Assembly: GCF_011397635.1 (NCBI RefSeq)
Contig: NC_064775.1
Span: 19,698,954 to 19,762,953 of the forward strand
Direction of reading: 5' to 3'
DNA from: Epinephelus fuscoguttatus
Lineage: Eukaryota > Chordata > Actinopteri > Perciformes > Serranidae
Length of the DNA: 64,000 nt
The notes beneath the pieces were generated by a model. The model was not told the origin of the DNA. It ran no database searches and saw only the letters and a program-made list of their open reading frames with translations. The position numbers were made by a program, and so were the translations under genes. Below, piece by piece: positions 23,621 through 36,300 of the stretch; the stretch's first letter is position 1, and the number at the start of each line of letters is the position of its first letter.

Positions 23621-24215
23621 ATGTTTTTTCAGTGCTATGTGGTCTTTTATCACTCACCTTCAAGTATAAAATGGATCTCTTAACACCTTATGAGCCTGAA
23701 CGTGCTCTGAGATCATCTAGTCAGCTACTTCTTTCTGTTTGCAGGACAAATTTTGTAACTAGAGGTCAGATCAGGCTTTTGCTGTCAAGGCTCCCAAACT
23801 CTGGAATACACATCCTGTTGAGATGCAATCCTCTACATCTCTATCCACTTAAAAAAAAAAAAACATTTAAAAACACATTTTTCTAGGATGGCATTTCTAT
23901 AAAGTCCCAATGTTAAGTGTCCATATATGGATGTGTTTTTGTGCATATATGTGCTAAAGCTTGTGCACAGACTGTTTGTGTATGGGTATATTTATGTATG
24001 TCCCTATTTGTGTGCATGTACATACTTAAACACATTTATGTGTATTTATTGTTTTTGATGCCTTGTTTTACCACTTTACTATTTACAGATACCTTATTGT
24101 TTATAGTCTTGTTTGTTGTCTTGTGAAGCACTTTGTAACATCTGTTTTGAAAAATTACAATCTGAATATTATTATTGTTGTTATTATTATTATTACTATT
24201 AATGTATTATTTAAT
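23620..24215 (+). mobile_element. 5'-truncated LINE (L2/CR1-like) 3' end
   Basis: The plus strand near 23680-23810 reads YEPERALRSSSQLLL, then CRTNFVTRGQIRLL and a GIHIL-like end. This is a decayed version of the C-terminal reverse-transcriptase tail (P-S-R-x-L-R-S ... W-N-x-L-P) seen intact at 39.3 kb. The 3' UTR carries TTGTGAAGCACTTTGTAACA (24121-24140), the usual LINE-2-like 3' word, and ends in an ATT-rich tail. Confidence 0.6.
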
Positions 24216-24420
24216 TATCTGTTTATTTGTTTATTATTACACCATGATGATTTGATTTTATTGGATGTTTTTGTCGCTTTGCTCCATTTTGGATTTTCTT
24301 TCTGAAAATATGTATTCTGGATTCTGATCCTGGTTGATATGGCTTGTTGTGACCTTATGGTGTCCTGCAAGCCCATGTGAGCTGGGCCAAACTGTTTGCA
24401 TGACACAATAATTAAAATGA

Positions 24421-24423
24421 ATA

Positions 24424-24457
<34 letters not shown>
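24421..24457. repeat. (AAT)n microsatellite
   Basis: A near-perfect run of AAT trinucleotides, about 11 units. It sits in an AT-rich patch close to the end of the LINE piece. Confidence 0.9.
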
Positions 24458-24458
<1 letters not shown>

Positions 24459-24600
24459 AATGAAATAAGATAAAATAGATAATTCATTAATTCGCACATA
24501 ATATGTATTTTAAGGCATTTTTATACTAACATTACATTTACCTTTTATTTAATTGATTTTTAACATTACATGTATAAAAATCATTTTAAATTAATTTTTG

Positions 24601-24819
24601 GTTGCAGTAACAGTCGCCGTCCACTGGGAGGCAGTATTGCCCCTCTGAAGCTGCTGACTCTGCACTAGAAGAAATTCCACCAAACCCGGAAGCGTTCCAG
24701 TATCGGCCGTGACTGCTGTTCATTCAGGCTGCTGCGGTCTAAACCCCTTACCGATAAGATATCCGTTCATACCGGGCGCCTAATATATTAACTTGTAGAT
24801 AGATTAAAGGAGAGCAAGC
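24601..24819 (+). promoter_or_regulatory. actr3: actr3 proximal promoter and 5' untranslated region
   Basis: The GC content rises sharply against the AT-rich flank. A strong ETS/GABP-type site, CCCGGAAGCG, lies at 24685-24694, as is common in TATA-less housekeeping promoters. The leader runs into the start codon at 24820 (context GCAAGCATGG, with G at +4). The transcription start is not defined by sequence alone. Confidence 0.6.
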
Positions 24820-26739
24820 ATGGCTGGTCGGCTACCGGCTTGTGTTGTTGACTGTGGCACGGGGTAAGTGACAAAAACAGAATGCTAGTTAGCGTTAGCC
24901 ACATAAGCGGCTGTCAAACTTCCAGCTAACGCCCCGTTTATGTTTAGCTGAATGTGCTAATGATACTCAACCACGCCTGTTTACTCGTTTATTCTTATGT
25001 TGTCTTTAAAGGTAAGGTTAATGCTGCAAATTAGCAGCCAAAGCACCCGGCTCCTTTATTTGAAATGCTTTTATTAATATTACTGCTTTATCATTGCAAT
25101 TAGCAGCTGCTAGGTACCGAAGCTAATGTTACTTCCTGGACAATCTTCATAGCAGAACGCCCATTATCTCAGATTAATTTGGGTGTTACTAAATACATCT
25201 ACCTGTTTATAGTTTCCAACACACACTTTAAACAAAATGAAACAACAATAACTCAATGTTTATCTTTGTTTTGTTCATTTTAGGTACACAAAGCTTGGTT
25301 ATGCAGGAAATACAGAACCACAGTTCATCATACCTTCATGTAAGTAAATCAAAAAATGCCCCATACACAAAACATATGTTTTATATGTCGAGTATATAAA
25401 TGTATGAAATAAATAATGTAATATCTATATAGATGTGTAATGCAATTATTCGGAGGTTATGAAACTTTTAAACATTGAAATTAGGTATTAAGGTTTTAAG
25501 GTTTTAGTTTTTGATGTTTTAAGCTATATTTTTATTTCTAAGTTTACAAAACAAAATCCAAAATTTAAGGAGGAAAATTCTTTTATGATTTGCCACAAGA
25601 TGACAGTTTGAGGTCAACTTCCTTTTAACACAGCGTAGTGGGATAGACACCAGCTTAGCAAATCGCCATGAGATTTTCCTTACTGAAGAGTAAGGTTGGT
25701 GACTTATTATAAACGTATTGACTCATTGAAAACAACTACAGTGAAGCAAAAAGTAATCAAAAGTCAAAGATTTCTGTATGTACAGTTACATGCAGGTTTA
25801 ATAGCATTAGCAAAAGAAAAGGAAGGCAAGGTTTAACGGTTTCCCTGAAGAGGAAGAAGCTTTGTTTTGTAATGGAAACTGTGTGACACTGAGCATGAAT
25901 TCAACATATTTCACCTTTTGCAACTTTGTGAAGTGGAGTTTTCTCACTCAACTACATGAAAAGCCTGAAAAGTCACGACTGCAGCCTGAGGCTGATACGG
26001 CCTTCTGTCTGACAACCTGCATCTGCCCGCTATAATATGCAACACATTTTTATTCTGTATACATATCAGGAGGCCCCTGCTCCGTCTCTCTTTCAGTGAA
26101 GGGATGCTTGGTAGGGATGGGTGATATAACCCTAAAATAATATCACAATTTTTTTGGATACCGGAAGTGACACTAACCAAAACAACATGTGCAGCCTAAA
26201 CAAATAAGAATAAACAACACAGGCTAAATACACATTCTGACTCATACACCAAGAAAAATCTAGAAGAAGGTCATCCTTATTCTTTAGGTTAATGGTATGT
26301 AATGCATGATGCCATATTTACCTCCAGGTATCGCAATCAAAGAATCAGCCAAGGTCGGAGACCAAGCTCAGCGCAGGATGATGAAGGGTGTAGATGACCT
26401 GGACTTCTTCATTGGGGATGAAGCCATTGACAAACCATCATATGCAACAAAGGTAGACAGGAGAACTGATCCAGATGGATCTTTGTGTTGTAAAGCACTA
26501 TGATTTAGGCTTCAAGAAGAGACTGACATTTTCTCCCCCTCATACCAGTGGCCCATCCGTCACGGGATAGTGGAGGACTGGGACCTGATGGAGAGATTTA
26601 TGGAGCAGATCATCTTCAAGTATCTGCGGGCAGAACCTGAAGATCATTACTTTCTTTTGGTAAGATCAGAGCCGTATGCGTTATCAAGAGTTACAGATCA
26701 GATGCATGTGTGATCCTCCATGTGTTTTTTGTGACTGTC

Positions 26740-26772
<33 letters not shown>

Positions 26773-29700
26773 GGAAAAGCAGTTTTTTTTGTAGCATAAT
26801 GGAAATTTCTTTTAGCTGCATTTCTTGACCTTTTTTTAGAAAAACAAACTTGAGAATAGTGGCTTAAAATCATTATATATTCTCCAGACAGAGCCTCCCC
26901 TCAACACACCAGAAAACAGAGAGTATACGGCAGAGATCATGTTTGAGTCGTTCAACGTCCCAGGTCTCTACATTGCTGTTCAGGTACGTTTCCAAAACAT
27001 TCCAGCACCCAAAATTAACACTTGAATTAAACAAAAATGTTTTTTTTTTTTTGTTTTTTTTTATGTCTTAGCTTTAAGTCCCACATTAACAAGGTGAGAA
27101 AAACATTATTTGACCACCTCAGAAACATAGCTAAACTACTACCATTTCTAAATGAAAAAGATAACGAGAAATTGATTGATTCACTTCTGTAACATGCTTT
27201 TTACTGGCCTACCGAAAAACACCACTGAGAGACTTCAGCTGATTCAAAACTCTGCAGCTCGGGTATTAACCAGAATCGAGAGGAGAAAGCACATCAGGCC
27301 AGTCTTAGCTGCTCTGCACTGACTTCCTGTTACATTTAGAATTGGTTTTAAGCTCTTCCTCCCTGTATATAAAGCCCTACATGGTGTAGGACCGAGCTAC
27401 ATCGCCAACTCCCTTGTTAACTATGTGCCTCCAAGAACACTGCGATCACCTGCTGCTGGTTTACTGGAGGTTGCTGGCAACAGCCTGAAGAAGATCAGGG
27501 ATGCAGTGTTTGGCAACACGCCCAAAAGCTATGGCACATATCTTGTCTGAAACGCTTTCTTTTTACCCTTCATGCTGCTGCAACTCGATTTATAGTTTTA
27601 CAACTCTTTGATTTTATGAGTCAGTTCTGTTTCATATCCATTATGTCTATTTTCACATGAAGCACTTTGTGCTGCATTTCTTGTATGAAAGGTGCTATAG
27701 AAATGAAGTTTTTTATTATTATTATTACTATTATTATTATTTTAAAGTCTATCAGCCATACAGGCAAGTAGAGAAACCTTTTTGGGCAGGTTTGAAACCA
27801 GACTTGTGGGCTGATAAAAGATAAAATTAGACTCCTTCACTCAAAGCGTAATGTGATTCAGAGGTTCAGTGGGGAAATGCCAATTTTCACTTCTTCTTTT
27901 TAAGTATCACAGTTGCAGTTTTTAAATTTTCCACTTGGTTTAGATCCTGCACAATGTCGTCATTCAGTATTTATAAAATCTAGAGCATGAATAATGTGTA
28001 ATTGTTGCCATGCTGATAACCGAGGCCTTAAATTATACTCATTAAATTTTAAGTGTCCTCACGAGCTTGCTCTTCAGGACAGTGTTATTGTTAAGTATTT
28101 CTTTGTATTAAAATTTGATTTTGTGCATCAGGCTGTCCTGGCGCTGGCTGCCTCCTGGACATCCCGACAGGTGGGAGAGCGGACGCTGACAGGAACTGTG
28201 ATCGACAGCGGAGATGGTGTCACACACGTCATCCCAGTGGTGAGTGGCGCTTATTTGGGATTTTGCTCCTTCCTTGTTCTCAACCTGGAGCTCATGATCG
28301 TGTGTGTTCCAGGCTGAAGGCTACGTCATCGGTAGCTGCATTAAGCACATCCCCATTGCTGGTCGAGACATCACGTACTTCACCCAACAGCTGCTTAGGG
28401 AACGAGAGGTGGGGATTCCTCCGGAGCAGTCGCTGGAGACAGCTAAAGCTGTAAAGGTTAGTGCTCTTCTCTGCGTTTGAACGTCTTTCGAAAGCTCCTT
28501 AATTGCTAATATTTATCAACCCTGCAGGTATGTGATGTTTTCCAGGAGAGTGATAAAACAGGAGGAACTTGTTACTTTGCCAGGTGTTGCTCATTGTTTG
28601 TTTTAAACTCTTAAAGTGATACTCCTCCCAAAATTTTCTTAGGATCAGATACAGTGGAAAAAGGTGTCACATTAAACCCTCATTTGGTGCAGCTTTATGT
28701 AAAGGATCAAATATCAAACAGAGGTTGTGCTGTGGTCAGTTTAAGGACATTCTGTTCGGTCATTTTCAGTAATGCTCTGTTTCTCCACTGAAACCTGCAA
28801 AAAAACAAAAAACAAACTCATAACAGGAAGTGATACTCCCAACAGATGATAGTGGTTGTGTTAGTGCAGTGTTGTCCCTGCTGTGCATTTCTGAGCATGG
28901 CCACTAGAGGTCAGTGCAGCTACAAAAGCATAAACCCTAGTTCATTAATTACATTAAGACAGTAATTATTTGTATAATATGTTTCCTGACATTTGATGTT
29001 TAAATATTTAAATGAGGTACCATCTCATTAAATATGCACTAAGTTTCATACATTTCCAGAACAAAACACTGAACATTGGACAAAGCCAGGTTCAAAATGC
29101 TTGTTTCATTATTTTTAGCTTTGTAGCTTCTTGATGAGAGGTGGAACGTCTTCAAGAAACGCAAGCAAGACCAGTTGCCTACAATATAGCTCTTAGGGGA
29201 TTACCATGGCCTGGATGACTGAGAATTCTCACTGACACAATGTGCTAGAATGTGTTAAGAAGCTGGAATCTAAGAATTTTGACTTTTGTTTTATTAAAAA
29301 AAACAAACTCAAACCAATTAATCAATTTTCAGATTACTTAGTGAATTTAATAGTTGACAACTAACTGATCAGTCGTGTTAACTGTTATAGGAGCAAAATA
29401 GACCAGTGCATGAAGAAACTGTTCTAACCCGCAGTGTCTCCCCTCAAATAGACAGATGTTCTTCTCAAGGTGAAAGAGTCACAACATATTAATCCAAAAG
29501 TGTTATATTAAATCTTGTTTGGTTGGTTTTTTTTTGGCCTTGCTCCATTCCTACAACAGTGTGAGCACTTTCCTCTAAAAGTTGTACTGTTGTGTGTTTT
29601 TAGGAGCGGTTTAGCTACGTCTGCCCTGACCTTGTTAAGGAGTTCAATAAGTACGACACAGACGGCTCCAAGTGGATCAAACAGTACACGGGCATCAACT

Positions 29701-32014
29701 CCGTCACCAAGAAGGAGTTCACCATTGATGTTGGCTACGAACGCTTCCTAGGGCCTGAGATCTTCTTCCACCCTGAGGTATAATCCATAGTTTTTAGAGA
29801 CACATTGCTTCTGCTGCTGATGAGAGATGATGTCGCCTAAAATGTCAGCTTGTCAGAGTGAAAAATGGGATTTTTACCATGCAGAATTTCCAGCTATGCA
29901 AATCTATTTTCTAGACTATCTCTTAAATTGAGCCCTTTTAATGTTTGTTGCTTTCCATATTTCCAGTTTGCCAACCCAGACTTTACCCAGCCAATCTCAG
30001 AGGTGGTGGACGAGGTTATCCAAAACTGCCCCATTGATGTCAGACGTCCTCTGTACAAGGTACTGAGCATGTCTCTACAGCTGCTACAGTGAGTGTAACT
30101 GTCAGTCTGTGTGCCTGTTTTTTTATTGGCGTCTTCCTCCTCTTTGTGTGGCAGAACATTGTGCTCTCCGGAGGCTCCACCATGTTCAGGGACTTTGGCA
30201 GACGCCTGCAGAGGGACCTCAAGAGAACTGTGGACGCACGACTGAAAATGAGTGAGGAGCTGAGTGGCGGCAAGTTGAAGGTGAGGAGACAGGAAAGAAA
30301 GATTTTTAAAAACTTGGGGAAACGCATTAAAAGTAAAAAAACAGAAGAGGCATTTCAACGATACAAAAGTTTTCCCTTTTCCTCAGAAAGGTTTACAGGG
30401 AGTGGTTTTGTGTTTTTAATATCGACTAAGTTATCCCCTGTTTTTTTCCAGCCTAAGCCCATCGATGTGCAAGTCATCACTCATCACATGCAGAGGTACG
30501 CTGTCTGGTTTGGCGGATCAATGCTGGCGTCTACTGTGAGTATCAAAACAATATTTTCAGCTTCTCTAACAACACATAATCATTCCTCCTGCTGCTTTGT
30601 GTGTATATGTTTCTGATGTCAGACAAATAATTGAAAATAGAAACTTGTGAATGTTCCTTTGTTGAGAGTTTTCACTTGAACAAAACGGATCAGAAATGAA
30701 CAGCAAAAAGCATTAGTTTCTCCACATGCACCAGACTTTGGTAAACTTTTGTCAGGTTTTGTTTTTAACTTTATATAAAGACAAGGTGTCACCATGCCAC
30801 ACTGCAAAAACTGCTCAGGAATGACCTGAGGAATGTGACAAAGAGTTCAATGCGTCAGACTGGCTTCTAAATCCCCCTATCCCAGTCTGATTGATGATCT
30901 TTTGGATGTGCTGGTGCCCCAGCTCGCATCCCACAGGACTGAAAGGACCTGCCGCCACTGCCCTGGTGCCAGACACCACAGGACACCCCTCAGAGGTCCT
31001 GTGTCTATGCCTTGACAGGTCAGACCTGATGGGCCTAACTTTTGGCCACACTGAGTCAAGCCATGCCGCTTGTTCTCAAGCGGGTAGCACTGATGTCTCA
31101 CTTCTTCCCCTCAAACAAGCTGTGTGTTTTGCGAGAACCTACTCACCTCTGTCTACAGTAGACCGGAGAGAAAGGCGTCTTTAAAAAACTCTGTGTTCAG
31201 CTCTCAGTACTTTTGTAGCAACTTAATCTCTGTGGTTTGGAGTTTAGTTTCTCTTCTGCGTCCTATTTTTACTTTAGATATCTGCTTTATTTTACTGTTT
31301 CATGTTCGCTATCAGCTGTATTAGAAGTTGTGTGAAGTTGCTGCTTGAAAACTCATTTTTTTATTTTTTTAATTTGCTGCTTCACAATAAAAGTTTTTAC
31401 ATAACAAATAACAAGGGACTTTTAGTGGGAAAAATTGATAGAAAATGAAATGTGTTATTACTCAATTACTGTAACTTTGTTAGCTTTTACTTAAACAAAA
31501 GCAAGTCTAGTAATACAGCAGGGAGGAAGAGTGAAAGCAGAAACAGCCACAGTGAGATGTTGATCAAGAGCTGCAGACAACAGGCTCTTACTGCACCTCT
31601 GCAAACAGTTCACCTCCAACAGGTAAACTTCTTTTACCTGCCCTGCTGTGGAAAAACACATGCAGCAAAAATGACAGGTAGCCCTGTTGTACCAAATTAA
31701 TAAAGGTAGCCTGATGAATGTATCCAAATATAAGAGTAGAGTAGTAGTAAGTAATTATTTTTTTCTAAAAATGTCCTCAAGTAAGAGCAAAAAGACGCTG
31801 CATTAAAAAAAGTACAGGTGCAACGTACTCAGAAAGTTCCATAAGTCCATGTAACAGAGTAAATGTAACCACCCTCCTCTTAAAATGACACTAACCACAA
31901 CCATTTCTGTTTTGGCAGCCTGAGTTTTACCAAGTTTGCCACACCAAGAAAGACTACGAGGAGATCGGGCCGAGCATCTGCCGCCACAACCCTGTATTCG
32001 GGGTCATGTCTTAG
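24820..32014 (+). CDS. actr3: Actin-related protein 3 (Arp3), 12 coding exons
   Basis: Coding exons are 24820-24863, 25284-25339, 26328-26452, 26549-26659, 26888-26983, 28132-28239, 28313-28456, 29604-29777, 29967-30059, 30155-30280, 30452-30535 and 31919-32014. All have GT-AG borders. They sum to 1257 nt, giving 418 aa, the exact length of human ACTR3. The protein is near-identical to mammalian Arp3. Phosphate loop 1 is DCGTGYTKLG (11-20). Phosphate loop 2 is [10 protein letters not shown] (168-177). The adenosine motif is SGGSTMF (322-328). The C-terminus is HNPVFGVMS. Arp3 is the ATP-binding core subunit that, with Arp2, seeds branched actin filaments when activated by WASP/WAVE proteins. 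Nothing is broken, and the mobile DNA is confined to introns 2 and 5. Confidence 0.98.
26105..26165 (+). mobile_element. Possible hAT element end in actr3 intron 2
   Basis: The segment TAGGGATGGGTGATATAACC followed by ATATCACAATTTTTTTGGAT resembles the GGGATGGG(C/T)GATAT terminus of teleost hAT-like elements. Only one end is visible and there is no target duplication, so this is a weak call. Confidence 0.3.
27170..27740 (+). mobile_element. 5'-truncated LINE (L2/CR1-like) in actr3 intron 5
   Basis: The plus strand contains decayed reverse-transcriptase tail codons: the counterpart of LQLIQNAAARVLTG reads as [13 protein letters not shown] near 27230-27275, followed by [10 protein letters not shown] and [12 protein letters not shown]. 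The 3' UTR has CATGAAGCACTTTGTGCTGC and GTGCTATAGAAATGAAGTT, then an (ATT)n tail at 27710-27740. Stops and frameshifts show a dead copy. It shares its orientation with the gene and lies well away from the splice sites. Confidence 0.75.
28457..29603. other. actr3 intron 7: nothing recognised
   Basis: No exon-like segment, RNA gene or repeat boundary that I can support between coding exons 7 and 8. Confidence 0.4.
30536..31918. other. actr3 intron 11: nothing firm
   Basis: No additional exon is needed, since exons 11 and 12 join in phase. A GC-rich 100-bp patch near 30910-31020 gives overlapping open frames on both strands but no recognisable domain. Confidence 0.4.
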
Positions 32015-32915
32015 GTGTCAGAGGAGCGCATTCCAGCGGAGGCCGAGGGAAACAGAGGAAGCGCCGCAGAAGACCTCACATGCTGTGGAAGTCCAACAAG
32101 CCTTTGCACGAATGCTCCAACGGGCCTGTTCATTCGGATCGAGCGACAGTGGACCAAACAAAACTGCCAAAACGGCGGCAATCTCCTCACAAATTAAGAG
32201 GAAAGAGGTGACTCAGCCCAAAGGATCCTCAAATAAAATGTTTACTGCAAGTAGGTTAATAATAGGTGATAAATCTTTAATTTCTGCGTGCCTCGTATAT
32301 GTACTTATAATATCCTCACAGGGTTGTAATATGTAATTAATCAACATGAGTCCTGTATAAATGCACTTCTCTGTGTATATGGGTTGGGTTCTTGCTATAT
32401 GTTATATACTCTAAAAAAAGAGGGTTTCAGGACATGCTTAGCTAGATAATTTTCCACCGTCATCATCGATTAAAACACCTTTTTGTCATCAAATGGGTGC
32501 AAACATAAAAAAATACCAAACAATCACCAGACTTTCTGACCATTCCTAGTTTTCTTTCCTGTGTCTCTTCTTTTGAAAATGTCCCTCAGTACCTGGAAGA
32601 TATTTATTTGAATTTGGATTAAAACAATTCAGGCATTTAAAACACATCATTAATCTGTTCAAATAATTTTCTCCAGGTTTTACTGAAGTCTTCTTTTCTC
32701 CTGCAGCTTTTTTTTTTATTCGTATTAATCATCTCTTGATCAACCTGTCTTGACAAAAAAAAAAGGAAAAAAAAAGTCTTATTAATATATGAACATGCAG
32801 TTTGAATGACTGTTGTTGGACCGTCACTGTTGCCTAGATCTCAGTTATACTGGATAGCCTTGTACTGTACCAAATCTGGATTTCAATGCTGGCATTCCAA
32901 TAAATGCCAAGGAGA
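32015..32915 (+). other. actr3: actr3 3' untranslated region
   Basis: About 0.9 kb of U- and A-rich sequence follows the stop. The most 3' AATAAA is at about 32899-32904 (CCAATAAATGCC), which I take as the main signal, with an earlier AAATAAAATG near 32233. The next gene's start codon is only about 0.4 kb further on, so the tmem182 promoter must lie between. Confidence 0.6.
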
Positions 32916-33314
32916 TATTTCTACATGTGTGATTTCTGTTTTTTTTAAGAATTGCATGATTGACACCATTGCCTTTTCTTTGTGTCTATTTTCAACATAA
33001 CGCCGCTATATTTGTGTGAGTGTAAACCCCCTGTAACTGTATCCCTTCACACTGACCAACCCATGATGCAAGAGTTTATTTTCATTGAACCACTTGATGC
33101 ACACCAGTGGTCAGTGTGGCGAGGGACGCTCTACCCAGAGGCTTGTTTTGTTTCTTGCAGCATTAGACACATGGATATAGCAGCCACTTAGTAACTAAGA
33201 CGTCATTATTTTAACATGAAATGCTGTAGACAGCAAAGACAGGGTGAAACGTGGCCAAAAAAAGGGGAATGCTAATAGAGGAAAGTCTGGATCGAAGGAC
33301 CAACAGACTGAGAC
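32916..33314 (+). promoter_or_regulatory. tmem182: Short actr3-tmem182 intergenic gap (tmem182 promoter and 5' UTR)
   Basis: Roughly 400 bp separates the presumed actr3 polyadenylation site from the tmem182 start codon. The two genes are head-to-tail on the same strand. The start context is GACATGT. I recognise no specific transcription-factor site with confidence. Confidence 0.4.
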
Positions 33315-36300
33315 ATGTCTCCTGCTGAGAGGCTTAAGGTGCTCCTCTTCTTAGCGTTGTTCTTTGGAGCTATAGGATTTCTGTTCACGCTGCTCTCCTG
33401 TGGGACGGAGTACTGGCTGCTGGCCACTGAGTCCTGCAGCCAGCCAGAGGTCGGCTATGGAGGAAGAGGTCTGAGAGAGGGGAAGAGCAGCACCAAGGTA
33501 TTAAAATGAACAGTGACAGAAATACAGGTCTATTTGTATAGATCCTTTAAGACGCGGAGGGTATTTAAATTAACGCATATGAACAATTAGGGATTCAACA
33601 GTCCAGTCGCCAGAAGACGATGTTGGCATTATATGTTTCTGCAAACCACAGATACGTTTCATATCGTTTCAAAAGTGCCATAATGTATGAGCCAACACCA
33701 AGGCAAAATGCCTGCCAAACAAACTCAGTCCTCTTTAAAGTGCACCAAAAAGTGGACCAACAGAAAAGCAATTCAGTTCTTTTTGTGTTCACATTGTCAG
33801 TTCATTTGAAAGAGGGGACAGTTCTCTGGTCAGCTTCATCTCTGATGGGGCCTCAGTCCTCTTTCTGTTGACACTGTAGCCTATATATAATTGATATTGA
33901 CATAATTGGAAGAAAACCTTAGCGTTTCTGTTTGCTGTAGACTATTGCCATTTGATGTATTCTACATTCCACATCTGGAGACTGTATCCGCCATGGACCA
34001 AACTACTCCTCGGAAACTTGAGTCTGATGAGTCTGGGTTTCTGCTGCAACATTCAGATGGTAGGGTCAGAATTCCGAACAGTAACCAACATCCCTGTGCA
34101 GTACACCTTTAACCGAAAAAAAGTTTTCAGCGTATCTGCTACATAATAGCATAACAAATACTTATTTTTTACCCGGACTTAAGGTAAAACACCAGAGTAC
34201 TTCTTCACTGCATCTGCCTTGCTTTTTATATGTGCATATTTTGGCATTTCCTAGAAGTCCACGAGTTACATACAGTTACTGTGACTATAAAAGACTTTCA
34301 CCTTTTTCACAAGAGGTGTAAAGCTCAGGGGTCTCATTTATAAAACAGTGCGTAGGATCCATACCAAAAATGTACGTTGGGACAAAACCTGAAAACGGCA
34401 TGTGCCAAACAATATTAGACAATTTCTACAATCAGGCTTCCACCTCACCATCTGCGTCGCCAATTTCCCTATCTCTAAAATGTTCGGAAGCATGGGTCAA
34501 AGTTTCTCCCATCAAATCTGTTTTTATAGATCACAACCTTTGCGTGGGAAGTGGTGTACGCCTCTTTCAGGCCTCGCTTTTTGTGTACACAATGTTTATA
34601 AATGAGACAGTTTCATGTGGGGACTATTCTCTTTCTACTGAACCACACTCGCCAACTGTATCACCACGCAGAATAAAATGTGCATTTAAATGTATGAAAG
34701 TCGAGTAAATTCTCGAATATCCAGCTGGCTGCAGTTCTCCGTCTTCACTTTACGCCATCAATCAAACACTGTGTATTTACAGAAAGCTGACAGCCACACA
34801 TTCTCTGCAATCTGCTGTTGTAGTTGTGCAGCAGACTGTGGACGCTCCGACACCTGTTGAGTCTGGCTTTAATGTGCTGGGATATTTACATGCTTGTGTT
34901 TAGCATTATTTAGCAACTCCAGACTGTCTGCAGTCACATCATCATTATATTTATCACAAAAAAATATTACTAACACATTTGTTTTTCTGATTCTTCAGGC
35001 CATAGGCGGTGTGAGGATCTTCCATGAGGGTCTGTTTTGGCGGTGCTCTTTCACAGCTGTTTCAGATGAACACACTATATGGGACCTTTGGATCTGTAAG
35101 AACCCTCACTCTGCAGTTGTGTCCGACAAATTTGGCAGCAGCATCTTAACTTCCTTTTTCCCTTCAGCAAATCAGCCACCATCAAAAGTCTGCCATACTG
35201 CTTTCCTCTTCCCGTTTCCTGTTTATGAGCCGATGCAATCAAGGGGGGAGCCACATGGTTTTCCCGCAAATCCATATGAACATCACTCTGCCATTGGTTA
35301 GCATTATTTTCTCCTATAAAAATATGTTTACATGACTGCATTGTAATCTTTTATTATTTATGAGGCCTTATTTTTGTTGTCTCTCAGTTTTTAGGACCTT
35401 CTGGAGCATCTTCCTCGTCACAGGTTTGGCTGCTGTCATCATCGGTGGATTTGTTGTCATCTGTGCTGGCCCACTGACCAATCACAGGCTCTTTAAAGTG
35501 GGCGGGGCCCTTCTGTTTTGTGGCGGTAAGAATAAACCAGCCCAGTCGTTTCATATGTATCATAACGTTTCTGAAGCAACGTAGCATCTGAGCTGACTGA
35601 CACTGGGAGGTGGAGGGGATGAGGGATGGCGTGTTACCTGGGCGATGCACCTGTCAAGCTGCAGACCACCTTTCAAGACCAACAAACAAAAACAATAAAA
35701 GTGCTTGTATTTCAGCAAGTCATTGCTGTGTTTCTTGCAGCTTTTTAGGCTCCAAATGTGGCTGTTTTGTAGCAACATGTCACTGTTTCTCCTGCCACGG
35801 TAGTGCCACAAAAAGCAGTTATTTTTTACAAATCAATCAATCAATCAATCAATTTTATTTATAAAGCCCAATATCACAAATCACAATTTGCCTCACAGGG
35901 CTTTAGAGCATACGACATCCCTCTGTCCTTAAGACCCTCACAGCGGATAAGGAAAAACTCCCCAAAAAAAACCCTTTAACGGGGAAAAAAAATGGTAGAA
36001 ACCTCAGGAAGAGCAACTGAGGAGGGATCCCTCTTCCAGGACGGACAGACGTGCAATAGATGTCGTACAGAACAGATCAGAGAGAGAGAGAGAGAGAGAG
36101 AGATGCAGGTAATGACAGTAGCTTACAACAACATTAATGAAAGTAATAATATTATAGTTATAGTTCTGGTTACTGCGGTACAATATGTTGAAAGTATGTA
36201 TTAATATCTGGCAGTATACATGTGTGACAATAATCATATGTGTATAATAACAGAAGAAGTATGACTAATGACTAATGATGGCAGCAGCAGCAGGAGGCAT

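Noticed and set aside
30815..31184. Overlapping frames on both strands in the GC-rich patch of actr3 intron 11
   Set aside because: No domain, and exons 11 and 12 already join in phase. A repeat fragment is possible but has no boundary.
31936..32336. Open frames in the actr3 last exon and 3' UTR (up to 91 codons)
   Set aside because: They are shadows of the Arp3 C-terminus and UTR, with no homology that I recognise.
34894..35301. Single long frame covering tmem182 exons 2 and 3 without splicing
   Set aside because: The 72-bp intron 35096-35167 has good GT-AG ends. Removing it restores the conserved WISNQPPSK text in place of non-conserved residues.
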